Source of the DNA: a virus
Reading direction: 5' to 3' (one strand)
DNA length: 51,693 bases
Virus record (IMG/VR): IMGVR_UViG_3300036393_000028
Location: 1 to 51,693 of that record
Part shown: one piece after another, positions 30,413 to 37,993 of the stretch
Numbering within the stretch: position 1 is the stretch's first letter
How the letters are laid out: each line of letters opens with the position of its first letter
Translations under genes and position numbers: made by a program
Notes under the pieces: generated by a model
Database searches by the model: none
Told to the model about the DNA's origin: nothing
What the model saw: only the letters and a program-made list of their open reading frames with translations

Positions 30413-31576
30413 ATGGCACTCGATCTTATGGGCGTTTACCAGTCGTTTCGCGGCGGCCAGGAGGCGGCGCGCGAAAATCGGCTGCTCGACATGGCTGAAC
30501 AGGCACGCCAGGCACAGGGCGCCGCGCTTCAGGGGAACAAGCAGGCGCTTGCTGATCTTGGTGGTCTCGATCCCCAGGCCTATGCCCAGACGAAGGGCAC
30601 GCTCGATGATCAGAAGCGTCAGTTTGTGCAAGACTTCGCGCGGCAGGCATACGCAGCTCGAACGCCTGAACAATGGAATGCACTGGTCAACCGGTATGAG
30701 GCTGACGGTCACGTCTTCGACGACTGGGAGCGCGACCCCGCCAATCGTGAGGCCGTCATTGCTAAGGGCATCGATCTTGGTGACCAATTGGGTCTGGATT
30801 TGCGTCGTGAGCAAAGCGCTGCCGAGAGTTCGCGCTGGCAGCAACAGTTTGCTGCCGATCAGAACTGGCGCACGACACAGGCCGACCTTGAGCGCCAGAA
30901 GATTGCTGCGGATGAACGCCTAACGGCGCGAAAGGCTGACCCATACAGCGAGCGCGCCGCCGCAGCGGACCAATATGGCCTAAAGCAGGGCACCCCGGAG
31001 TACCAAACCTTCGTTCTCACCGGCAATACGCCGCAAGAGCAGCGCTCTACGGCGGCAGATCGCGCAGCCATTCGCGAGGCGGACGATATGGCGTTTGCCT
31101 CTCAGAATGCCATTGGGCAGCTCCGGCAGGCCATCGAACTCAATGAGAAGGCAGGCAGCGGCATGTTTGCTGGCGCGCAGGCTGTTGCCGCTCGCAATGA
31201 TCCGACCGGTTTGATCTTCGACCAGGAGCAGGGCAAGGCAACGACCGAGTTTACCAACCTAGTCCTCAATCAGGCATTGGGCTCGCTCAAGGCCATCTTC
31301 GGTGGAAACCCGACCGAAGGCGAACGTGCGATACTGCTCGACTTGCAAGCCTCGGTAGACAAGAGCCCGGCCGAGCGGCGGTCTATTCTCGAACGCGCCA
31401 TCTCAATGGCAGAACGCAAGATGCAGTACAATCAGGACCGCGCTCGCGAGCTCCGTGGCGGGACCTATTATCAGCCGAAGGAGGAGGCGCCGACGGGTGG
31501 CAACGAAACTCCAGCCGGAGCCAAACCTCCCGCGCCCTCTGACACTGCGCAAACCGATCCATTGGGAATCCGCTGA
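30413..31576 (+). CDS. DNA ejection protein, second of three
   Basis: A 387-aa Gln/Ala-rich helical protein (MALDLMGVYQSFRGGQEAAR, later QAIELNEKAGSGMFAGAQAV). Composition and place match P22 gp20-like ejection proteins. It shares its last base with the next start. Confidence 0.72.
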   Translation: MALDLMGVYQSFRGGQEAARENRLLDMAEQARQAQGAALQGNKQALADLGGLDPQAYAQTKGTLDDQKRQFVQDFARQAYAARTPEQWNALVNRYEADGHVFDDWERDPANREAVIAKGIDLGDQLGLDLRREQSAAESSRWQQQFAADQNWRTTQADLERQKIAADERLTARKADPYSERAAAADQYGLKQGTPEYQTFVLTGNTPQEQRSTAADRAAIREADDMAFASQNAIGQLRQAIELNEKAGSGMFAGAQAVAARNDPTGLIFDQEQGKATTEFTNLVLNQALGSLKAIFGGNPTEGERAILLDLQASVDKSPAERRSILERAISMAERKMQYNQDRARELRGGTYYQPKEEAPTGGNETPAGAKPPAPSDTAQTDPLGIR

Positions 31577-33717
31577 TGGCTACAATTGCGGAAATCCGTT
31601 CGAAGTACCCTCAGTATCAGGACCTGTCGGACATGGACCTCGCCGGCGCGCTTTATCGCAAATACTATAGCGATATGGACCCGGGCGTCTTTGCTCAGAA
31701 GATCGGTCTTGAGGCTCCGGCTCCAAAGAAGTCGGAGCTGCCTGCCGAAACGCCTTATCCTGAGCCGAATGTTGGTCGGAAAGGCTTCATGAAGCCTGAT
31801 GACCGTTTCAACGCTGATCTCGGAACGACGACACTTCAGGGGTCCTTGCTGAATTTCAGCGATGAAATACTTTCCGGCATCGAGGCGCCCATTGACGCCG
31901 CTATTGGCGCTGTTACCGGCAAAGGTCCGACGAACCTTTCTGAAGCCTACGATCAGGCGCTCGCCTACAATCGTGCCAAGCTCGAAGCGACGCGTGAGCA
32001 GCGGCCTGGCGCGGCCCTGGCTACCGAAATCGGTGGCGCTCTCATGACTGGTAAAGTGCCGGCGGGCATGGTCGTGAAAGGCGGCAATCTCCTGAGCAAG
32101 GCAGGCCGCGGCGCAGCTATTGGCGCAACTTACGGCGGTGTGGCCGGTTTCGGCGCGGGCGAGGGGGCGGATGATCGTCTAGGTGAGGCGTTGTCTGGTG
32201 CGCAAGTGGGCGCTCTGGTGGGTGGTGCCGTTCCGCCTGTGCTCGATCGGGCCGGGCGGCTGGTCGTCAACGCCCTGAGCAACCGAAGCACTGCGCAGGC
32301 GGCTCAGGACTTCGCGCAAGTTGGAGTTCGGCCAACAGTTGGTGCCGTCACCAACAACCGCGGCGTTCAGCTTCTCGAACAGGGCATTGCGAACACGCCG
32401 GGCGGCGCGTCCCCCATGGCGCGCGTGATGACCCGGCAAGCCCAGGACATCGAGGATGCGACCGGACGCCTTGTCCAGCGCATCGGCCAACCGCAAACTG
32501 GTCAAGGCGCCGGCGATATCATTCGTGACGCTGCGAGCAAGGCCGCCAAGCGCTTCGAGAGCCGTCAAGAGGAACTGTACGACAGGGCATATAGGGTGAT
32601 CGGCGGCGATACTCGCATGACCACTCCGAATGTCCAGGCGATGCTCAGTAAGCTGGAGGACGAGAAGATCTATGCCGAGGGAATGCGTGACGAGGTGCTT
32701 CTGCCCGTTCTCGCTCGCGTAGGCAGGATCGCCGAGGCTGGCCTTGGTGGTGTTCCGTTTGACGTTGTTCGCAAAACCCGAACCGACATCGGGCGCATGC
32801 TGAAGGTCAAGCCGGTTGCGATGACTGATAGCGCCGGCATGGACTATATGCGCCAACTCTATGGAGCGCTGTCGGAAGACATCAAGGCAACAGCCAAGGC
32901 TATTGGGCCTCAGGCGGAACATGCCCTTGCCGTCGCTGATCGTTACACTCGCTTCAATCTCACAATGAATCAGCCGCTATGGCAGAAGATGCAGAACCTG
33001 GATGCCGGCGAAAAGGCATTCAATGCTGCCCTTAGTGGTTCGAAGGACGGCGGCTCAACGCTCGCGCGCCTTCGCCGGAACTTCACGCCTGATGAGTGGG
33101 ACACCGTTGCAGCAACCGTCCTCGATCGCATGGGAAATGCGCGACCGGGACAGCGTGGCGTCATCGACCCCGCCCAGGAAATGCTGCCGTCGTTCTCGAC
33201 GAATTCGTTCCTGACCAATTGGGGCAAATTGGCACCGGAAGCGAAGCAGGCCCTGTTCGGTGGCAAACGGTATGGCGAAGTTCGCCAGTCGCTCGACACG
33301 CTCGTCCGCGTGATGTCTCGGGCTCAGGCGGGACAGAAGCTCGGCAACCCGTCTGGAACGGCACGCAATGTCATGACTGGAGGTGCCTTGACACTTGCAG
33401 GCCAGCGGCTGTTCTCGGGAGACATGATTGGCGCGGCAGGTGTGCTCGCCGCGTCGCATGTCGCGCCCTACATCACGGCGAAGATGATCACTTCGCCCTT
33501 GGTCGTGAGGAGTTTTGCCCGGGTTGCTGCTGCTCGAAATCCTGAGCAAAGCGAGAAGGCCCTGAATATGTTGCTTCTGGCAGTCGAGCGGGATCCTGAT
33601 CTTCGGGAAGACGCTGCGCAGCTGCGTCAGCGGCTTCTTGGCGCGCCTTCTCCCGAGCGTCCTTCCGGTCTATGGACCATGACCAGAGAAACACAGCCAA
33701 CAGCACGGGTACAGTGA
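31576..33717 (+). CDS. DNA ejection protein, third of three (large)
   Basis: A 713-aa protein in the place of P22 gp16. The N-terminal 45 residues carry a short motif (IRSKYPQYQDLSDMDLAGAL then YRKYYSDM). Residues about 160-230 hold Gly/Ala-rich, weakly hydrophobic stretches (GRGAAIGATYGGVAGFGAGE) that may enter the membrane; the rest is helical. Its last 230 nt lie opposite a minus-strand membrane protein gene. Confidence 0.75.
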   Translation: MATIAEIRSKYPQYQDLSDMDLAGALYRKYYSDMDPGVFAQKIGLEAPAPKKSELPAETPYPEPNVGRKGFMKPDDRFNADLGTTTLQGSLLNFSDEILSGIEAPIDAAIGAVTGKGPTNLSEAYDQALAYNRAKLEATREQRPGAALATEIGGALMTGKVPAGMVVKGGNLLSKAGRGAAIGATYGGVAGFGAGEGADDRLGEALSGAQVGALVGGAVPPVLDRAGRLVVNALSNRSTAQAAQDFAQVGVRPTVGAVTNNRGVQLLEQGIANTPGGASPMARVMTRQAQDIEDATGRLVQRIGQPQTGQGAGDIIRDAASKAAKRFESRQEELYDRAYRVIGGDTRMTTPNVQAMLSKLEDEKIYAEGMRDEVLLPVLARVGRIAEAGLGGVPFDVVRKTRTDIGRMLKVKPVAMTDSAGMDYMRQLYGALSEDIKATAKAIGPQAEHALAVADRYTRFNLTMNQPLWQKMQNLDAGEKAFNAALSGSKDGGSTLARLRRNFTPDEWDTVAATVLDRMGNARPGQRGVIDPAQEMLPSFSTNSFLTNWGKLAPEAKQALFGGKRYGEVRQSLDTLVRVMSRAQAGQKLGNPSGTARNVMTGGALTLAGQRLFSGDMIGAAGVLAASHVAPYITAKMITSPLVVRSFARVAAARNPEQSEKALNMLLLAVERDPDLREDAAQLRQRLLGAPSPERPSGLWTMTRETQPTARVQ

Positions 33718-33823
33718 AATAAAGCCCCCATTTGCCAACGCCCCAAGACGCAACGCCGCCAATGACCAACACAACGCCGAGAATGAAGGCAATTCCCAGC
33801 ACATAGATGAGTAGGCGGGTCAT
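33488..33823 (-). CDS. Two-segment membrane protein, antisense to ejection gene end
   Basis: A 111-aa protein: two membrane helices (LLIYVLGIAFILGVVLVIGG and LYFTVPVLLAVFLWSWSI), then a charged cytoplasmic tail. Start at 33823 overlaps the stop of the upstream exported protein (ATGA), which argues for real translation. The tail is encoded opposite the last 230 nt of the ejection gene. Possibly a lysogenic conversion or exclusion protein; function unknown. Confidence 0.6.
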   Translation of the reverse strand: MTRLLIYVLGIAFILGVVLVIGGVASWGVGKWGLYFTVPVLLAVFLWSWSIDRKDAREKARQEAADAAAQRLPEDQDPARLPEATYSGPSRFAQDFEQQQPGQNSSRPRAK

Positions 33824-34173
33824 TCACTTGCCCTGATATAGCCAGCCGTCACCGCCTGACTGATTGTCAGGCACTGCCGGTAGCTCGTGGCAGTTCGGTT
33901 TTGCTTCTCGGCCGTGGCGGTGGCATCGCGGTCAAGCGCGCGCTTGGTTGCCAAGCATAGGCTCGCATTCTTATTGACACTAAAATCCATGAAGTAGGTG
34001 GAAAGGGTTATATCGCCGACCTCTGGCCAAATCTCAATCAGAACCCAGGTGTCAGCATTGATCTCTGGGTACGGCAATGGACCGAACTTCAGTTCGGCGC
34101 CGTAGGCGACAAGGGGAGAGGTCAGCCATCCCCAGGCCACTATTGAAACAGCAATCAGCGTGCCGCGCTTCAT
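33820..34173 (-). CDS. Exported protein of unknown function
   Basis: A 117-aa protein with a cleavable signal peptide (MKRGTLIAVSIVAWGWLTSP, cut after about AYG-A). The mature part includes WVLIEIWPEV, NKNASLCLATKRALDRDATA and SYRQCLTISQAVTAGYI, with two Cys that may pair in the periplasm. The sigma70-like promoter at 34182-34210 ends 8 nt before the ATG, so the mRNA should be nearly leaderless. It forms an operon with the membrane protein downstream. Confidence 0.7.
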   Translation of the reverse strand: MKRGTLIAVSIVAWGWLTSPLVAYGAELKFGPLPYPEINADTWVLIEIWPEVGDITLSTYFMDFSVNKNASLCLATKRALDRDATATAEKQNRTATSYRQCLTISQAVTAGYIRASE

Positions 34174-34181
34174 GACCGGCC

Positions 34182-34210
34182 TATATAGGAGATTCCAACG
34201 TGACGAGCAA
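34182..34210 (-). promoter_or_regulatory. Leaderless-type promoter, copy 1
   Basis: On the minus strand TTGCTC, a 17-bp spacer ending GAATCTCC, then TATATA, 8 nt before the ATG of the exported protein. Matches copies at 35163-35191 and 36412-36440 in boxes and spacing, and the rhizobial sigma70 form CTTGAC-N17-CTATAT. Confidence 0.7.
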
Positions 34211-34410
34211 ACCGGCCCCGGACCAGCCCGGCAAGGGCATCGAGGAGAGGCGGGTGAAGATGCTGGAGCTGATCGACACCCGTTGCGCTGGCGTCATGGA
34301 CGCTGGACGGCGCTACCCGGTTGCTTACCCTGATGACGCGCGCCCTGAGGGCAGTCCGTTTGAGCCTCAGGACCTCATCGACAGCTTGCCGCCTATTCGC
34401 CCCGGCGCCT
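34200..34410 (+). pseudogene. Possible truncated gene, 5' part
   Basis: A GTG at 34200 with AGGAG 9 nt upstream opens a frame whose first about 70 codons have normal coding composition (VKMLELIDTRCAGVMDAG, DLIDSLPPIRPG). After about 34410 the frame continues only as the shadow of the minus-strand gene, with unnatural composition. It looks like the start of a gene cut off by a rearrangement. The end is approximate. It overlaps the minus-strand promoter region. Confidence 0.35.
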
Positions 34411-34722
34411 CTTCCCGCCATCAGGCGGGTATGGAAAGGATATGTCAGGGGCATCTTTCACGACGTACCCTGGCAATTGTGGGCGACCGTGGCCCTCAAC
34501 CAAGATGCTGGGTAGTGGATCGTTTAGGAAGTAGTCCGCAATCTGTGACTTCTGATGTCGCAGGCCGTCCAGGCGAATTATTCGCCGTGGCTTTTGCACT
34601 CCTTCGTCTTGGAACACTATCCAGTCTGGAACGAGCCATTTCGCGCCTTCGTGCTCGATCGTGTCCATCTTGAAGATTGAGCCGCTGTTGTCCAGCCCGA
34701 GCAAGGTTTTACGAATTTTCAA
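34393..34722 (-). CDS. Hypothetical accessory protein
   Basis: A 109-aa soluble protein (GAKWLVPDWIVFQDEGVQKP, then GYVVKDAPDISFPYPPDG). It starts at TTG 34722 with GGGGAGG 6 to 8 nt upstream; no ATG gives a similar site. No family recognised. Moderate A+T content compared with the virion genes suggests a moron. Confidence 0.55.
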   Translation of the reverse strand: MKIRKTLLGLDNSGSIFKMDTIEHEGAKWLVPDWIVFQDEGVQKPRRIIRLDGLRHQKSQIADYFLNDPLPSILVEGHGRPQLPGYVVKDAPDISFPYPPDGGKRRRGE

Positions 34723-34803
34723 AGCCGTCCTCCCCTGAGGCCCCGGGCCGATCTAATCACATCCAAAAGCCGGGCAATAGCAGGTGCCGCTCGTTGAGAA
34801 AGC

Positions 34804-35154
34804 CTATTTCTGCGTCGCCTGAAGGTATCTCTTGCAGGCGGCAACAAAAGTCAGGAGGACGGTGCCAGCCATTTGGGTTGTTGCAGCGTCTGGCGTCCGG
34901 CGAATATGGTCCTTCACCATGTTCAGCGCGGTGCCTGAGTTGATCTCGTTTTCCGAGAAGCATTTGAAGTAGGCGTCAGCCCGAGCCTGATCGGCTGGCC
35001 TATCAACAAATGTGACGAGAGATTCGGCAACACCCCACACAAAGCCAGCCCGGAACAGGTCGTTGTGTTGTTCCCACTCTGAAAGGGTCATCGCATGAAC
35101 CCCGGGGGGCCCGACCAGCAACCCAGCAATTAGGCAGGGGGCGAAGCGGCTCAT
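34804..35154 (-). CDS. Exported protein of unknown function
   Basis: A 116-aa protein with a signal peptide (MSRFAPCLIAGLLVGPPGVH-AMT). The mature part is helical with two Cys (DAYFKCFSENEINSGTALNM and LTFVAACKRYLQATQK). Its promoter (35163-35191) ends 8 nt before the ATG. A general layout like Rap/Tai-type small periplasmic proteins is possible, but not shown. Confidence 0.65.
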   Translation of the reverse strand: MSRFAPCLIAGLLVGPPGVHAMTLSEWEQHNDLFRAGFVWGVAESLVTFVDRPADQARADAYFKCFSENEINSGTALNMVKDHIRRTPDAATTQMAGTVLLTFVAACKRYLQATQK

Positions 35155-35162
35155 GCCCCCGT

Positions 35163-35191
35163 CATATAAGAGATTCTGACGCCATGGGCAA
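35163..35191 (-). promoter_or_regulatory. Leaderless-type promoter, copy 2
   Basis: On the minus strand TTGCCC, a 17-bp spacer ending GAATCTCT, then TATATG, 8 nt before the ATG at 35154. Same make-up as the copies at 34182 and 36412. Confidence 0.7.
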
Positions 35192-35249
35192 ACAGGGGGC
35201 CTTTGAGGATATCCCAAAGTGGCCCCTTCGTGGCCTGATGGGCAAAGGA

Positions 35250-35290
35250 AAAGGGGGCCTTGTACGCTGGCGTACAAGGCCCCCTTTATT
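35250..35290. terminator. Very strong bidirectional terminator
   Basis: Arms 35250-35267 and 35270-35287 form a perfect 18-bp stem (AAAGGGGGCCTTGTACGC on the left), with TTTATT to the right and, read on the minus strand, CCCCCTTTTCC. On the minus strand it ends the toxin-antitoxin operon before the next gene with its own promoter. Confidence 0.85.
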
Positions 35291-35319
35291 GATCGGCGCC
35301 AAGATGAGAGGTGGCAGTC

Positions 35320-35772
35320 TCAGGCCGCAGCCTGGACTTTCCACCCGTGGCCTTGTTCTTCGACAAGGCAGACCTTGTCGATTTCTTGCTGATTGAGCTG
35401 GGCTAGGCGATCAACGAGCGCGCGAACGGTTCCGTCACCGCCTAGGTACTCGGAATAAAGGGCGCGAAGGAGCCGATCTGCGGAGCCCGGCATAGGCTTC
35501 CTGCGGTTCTTCTCCCATAGACGGAGCGTCTGCTCTGTCGCGCCGACTAGATCCGCTAACTGGCCTTGAGTTAGCTCCATCTCCCGGCGAATGAACCGGA
35601 GCGCCTGACCCTCTAACGGAGTGGGTGTCTCAATAAGCCAGCGGCCGATGACCTTGTGTAGGCCCTCGGTATCGTGAATGGATACGCCCTCTCCATAAGG
35701 GGTCTGATGAACGGTGAAGCCGTTCTTGAGATAGATGTTGTCGAGTCCGCTCTCTAGATAGTGGTAGCTCAT
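35320..35772 (-). CDS. HTH antitoxin (MqsA/HigA-type)
   Basis: A 150-aa protein. Residues 1-45 form a beta-rich domain (MSYHYLESGLDNIYLKNGFT, HQTPYGEGVSIHD); residues about 58-110 are an XRE helix-turn-helix (IRREMELTQGQLADLVGATE, then QTLRLWEKNRRKPMP). It follows the DUF4258 toxin gene, so it should act as antitoxin and autorepressor. A strong terminator follows. Family assignment rests on domain order and partner. Confidence 0.78.
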   Translation of the reverse strand: MSYHYLESGLDNIYLKNGFTVHQTPYGEGVSIHDTEGLHKVIGRWLIETPTPLEGQALRFIRREMELTQGQLADLVGATEQTLRLWEKNRRKPMPGSADRLLRALYSEYLGGDGTVRALVDRLAQLNQQEIDKVCLVEEQGHGWKVQAAA

Positions 35773-35782
35773 CTGAGCCTCC

Positions 35783-36100
35783 TCAAAACACTGTAATGAT
35801 CAGCACGTTGTCCTTCAGATCGACGGCGACCGTGCAGGTCATTTCCTCCCCGGCAGCGTGGCGATAAAAGTTCGCCTGCCAATTTCCGAACTTGTTCTCA
35901 AATGGGCCCTCGACAACTGTACCCACCTGACAGCAACGTTCAATTTGGCGGCGGCTGTAGCCACGCTTAACCGCTCTTTTCAGAGCGTGCGACAAGATGA
36001 TGATCCGGTTTGTATCGGCAGCAATTTCCCGCACGATCCGCCGCATGTTATCGGCAGTCATTGGGAATTGCTTGATTTTGGCGGTGTCACCATCAGCCAT
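35783..36100 (-). CDS. DUF4258 protein, probable toxin
   Basis: A 105-aa protein. The C-terminal part (about 38-105) is a DUF4258 domain: SHALKRAVKRGYSRRQIERC, GPFENKFGNWQANFYRHA, then DLKDNVLIITVF. DUF4258 proteins resemble MqsR/RelE-type toxins and are paired with XRE antitoxins, as here. ATG 36100 is chosen because the promoter and palindrome 36103-36121 end 2 nt upstream; an earlier in-frame start would read through them. Confidence 0.78.
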   Translation of the reverse strand: MADGDTAKIKQFPMTADNMRRIVREIAADTNRIIILSHALKRAVKRGYSRRQIERCCQVGTVVEGPFENKFGNWQANFYRHAAGEEMTCTVAVDLKDNVLIITVF

Positions 36101-36102
36101 GG

Positions 36103-36121
36103 ACCTATAATTATTATAGGT
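36103..36121 (-). promoter_or_regulatory. Palindromic operator over the -10 box of the second toxin-antitoxin operon
   Basis: ACCTATAA-TTA-TTATAGGT is a perfect 8-bp inverted repeat with a 3-bp centre, 2 nt before the toxin ATG, and contains TATAAT. TTGACA stands upstream on the minus strand (about 36129-36134). Binding here by the antitoxin would block transcription and, for a leaderless mRNA, initiation. Confidence 0.7.
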
Positions 36122-36411
36122 CTTATGGTTTGTCAATGAATATTCCTGATTTTCGTAAGAAAATGCTGGTGTTTCAATAGTTTAATGTTTCTGCCAATGG
36201 TGTGGGTGGTCGTTTTGCGCTTAATTCGCGTCCGGCTTGGCATGTCAAGGCGAGGCAGGCGAGGTTTGTTATGTCTAGGTCTGGCAAGTCGGGGCGTGTC
36301 GCCGTTCGACAACAGGAGAGGGCTCTGGCCCTCCCATTATTCCGCTTGGGCGAGCATCCAGCGTAGACGGGTCATTCGAGCGTCCAGAGGGGGCGATGGC
36401 TCATCCCCGGC

Positions 36412-36440
36412 CATATAAGGGAGTTTGAACCTAGGGGCAA
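36412..36440 (-). promoter_or_regulatory. Leaderless-type promoter, copy 3
   Basis: On the minus strand TTGCCC, 17-bp spacer ending AAACTCCCT, then TATATG, 7 nt before an ATG at 36404. That ATG opens only a 10-codon frame (MSHRPLWTLE), so the product may be a tiny peptide or a non-coding RNA. Confidence 0.6.
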
Positions 36441-36555
36441 ATGGAGGGCGAAAACCCCAGGGAAGCCATTGAAATCTAACGTGACTTTCCCTCTTAGTGT
36501 GCGCCTTTACGGGTCTTTCCTGCCCCTGACGAAAGCACTCTATGCTCGCCTGGTA

Positions 36556-36583
36556 TTGCGAGAAGAATTGTAAACCCCATATG
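36556..36583 (+). promoter_or_regulatory. Candidate promoter of the three-gene operon
   Basis: TTGCGA, 16-bp spacer, CATATG, about 70 nt before the first start at 36655. By eye only; alternatives exist nearby. Confidence 0.35.
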
Positions 36584-36654
36584 GTGACGGTTATTGCATT
36601 GGGCTCCCGTATAGGGCAGGTTTCCGTCCGACTCGGGGTGAGAAGTGAACAGTC

Positions 36655-37410
36655 ATGGGTAATTGGGATGCTTTGAGCATCCAGCTGGTCTGGTTTGCTG
36701 CAGATGCGCGGCATACAGACGCCGCAGCGCTGTACACGTCAATCTTTGGCGCAGATCCAGATAACTTTCAGAAAAACAAAACGCCAACACCAGGGGCGCC
36801 ACAACTATCGATAGCTGCTGGCGTCGTCGATGATTTTGCCTATCAGCTGATGGTTCAGGCGGGTCGAGTGGATCTAATGGCGCAGCGACATCAGGGGGAG
36901 GGTGTCGAGGGGCCAGTGCCAATTGCCGGGACTGACAAGGTGATCACCGAACTGTCACGGCGCGCAGCAGTAATAGGTGAGGGGCTCCGTGGAGTGACTC
37001 GGCTCGCCCTGGTGACAACGCTTATCGCTCCCGCTGCGAACCATTTAGAGGCTAACGAGAAGGTGGCTGAGCAAATTGGAGTTAAGCTGCCGCGCCATGA
37101 TGTCACGGACCTAATGTTCCAGCTCAATCTGCGCAAGCCGATTGTCGGGTTTACCGATACCGCAATGAATCGGCTCGTAAAGTTCGGAGTGGCTGGCTTT
37201 CAGTCAATAACCGTGGAGATCGGACCGCAGGCGGTGGTAACACCGCACACTGTCCAAAATTACGCCGCAAGTTTGTCAATTGACACAAATACGGTTCCAC
37301 GTCTGACACCGTTCTCTAGCGAAGAGCAGAAGATGATCTGGTCTTCATTGGCCGCGGAGACCAACAAGCTTCGCGCCGATGGTTCCCTTGGAGGCCTGTG
37401 GAATGCGTAA
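36655..37410 (+). CDS. Three-gene accessory operon, gene 1 (unknown)
   Basis: A 251-aa soluble protein that I do not recognise. Visible features: MGNWDALSIQLVWFAADARH, LIAPAANHLEANEKVAEQIG, and a beta-rich end with NYAASLSIDTNTVPRL followed by the helix SSEEQKMIWSSLAAETNKLR. No signal peptide, no membrane segment and no nuclease or ATPase motif. Lower G+C than the virion genes. Its stop lies inside the start of gene 2, so the three genes are translated together. Place in the moron region suggests a lysogen trait such as defence. Confidence 0.6.
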   Translation: MGNWDALSIQLVWFAADARHTDAAALYTSIFGADPDNFQKNKTPTPGAPQLSIAAGVVDDFAYQLMVQAGRVDLMAQRHQGEGVEGPVPIAGTDKVITELSRRAAVIGEGLRGVTRLALVTTLIAPAANHLEANEKVAEQIGVKLPRHDVTDLMFQLNLRKPIVGFTDTAMNRLVKFGVAGFQSITVEIGPQAVVTPHTVQNYAASLSIDTNTVPRLTPFSSEEQKMIWSSLAAETNKLRADGSLGGLWNA

Positions 37411-37993
37411 TTCTGCAAATTCTAGCGCCAACCGCGCCTATCTCGTGGTCGTCCATGGTCCCCGCGACGGACTTAGCGCGTCTGTTCACGATAGGAGAGA
37501 CGAGGATCTGGCGTCCTCGGCGCGCGCGCCGAGGACGCAGAGCCAGATTCCCTCCTACTTCCTCCCGATGGTAGACTTTAGTCATGGCGACGCTGACTCA
37601 AACGGGCTGACGGTTTCAAATGAGGCGGCAGTGTTTTCAGCACTTTATTCGGCGATCGATGGCATGAAGTCGTTGCCGACAGGCTTCAGTGACGCTGTAG
37701 ACGACGAAACCGCATTCGACGCCGAGCGAGTCCTAGGCTTCATTGAGGCTTCGGGAGTGCCAGCTCCGAAGATATTCTCCCACGGCGGCGACGCCGTTGT
37801 CTTCACTTGGGATTTTGATCCAATCAATCGGTACTTGACCATAAGCGGTGGAGATGCCGCTTTCTTGGACGTGAACAAGGACAGTTTCATTCAGTGTCCC
37901 TACGAGATCGTTCCGCTGGATAGTCCAGATGCGTCATCATTGTTACGACTTCTAGGCAACGCTAAAGTCGTAAAGAATGCTGACAAACGATGA
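37403..37993 (+). CDS. Three-gene accessory operon, gene 2 (unknown)
   Basis: A 196-aa protein, ATG 37403 overlapping gene 1 by 8 nt. The N-terminal 60 residues are polar and probably disordered (RDEDLASSARAPRTQSQIPS); then a mixed alpha/beta domain (GLTVSNEAAVFSALYSAIDG, PAPKIFSHGGDAVVFTWDF, RYLTISGGDAAFLDVNKDSF). No family recognised. The second domain looks like a small binding domain, not an enzyme. Confidence 0.6.
   Translation: MRNSANSSANRAYLVVVHGPRDGLSASVHDRRDEDLASSARAPRTQSQIPSYFLPMVDFSHGDADSNGLTVSNEAAVFSALYSAIDGMKSLPTGFSDAVDDETAFDAERVLGFIEASGVPAPKIFSHGGDAVVFTWDFDPINRYLTISGGDAAFLDVNKDSFIQCPYEIVPLDSPDASSLLRLLGNAKVVKNADKR

Larger units (their letters stand above)
36122..36654. other. 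Intergenic region without a credible gene
   Basis: About 530 bp of lower G+C between the toxin-antitoxin operon and the three-gene operon. It holds a third leaderless-type promoter (36412-36440, minus strand) and a candidate plus-strand promoter (36556-36583). Frames on both strands here have unnatural composition. A minus-strand RNA from 36404 would carry only 10- and 12-codon frames before reaching the toxin operator, so it may be a non-coding or leader RNA. Confidence 0.5.

Noticed and set aside
36185-36714. Frames on both strands in the intergenic region
   Set aside because: Unnatural composition and no ribosome sites; only promoters are convincing here.
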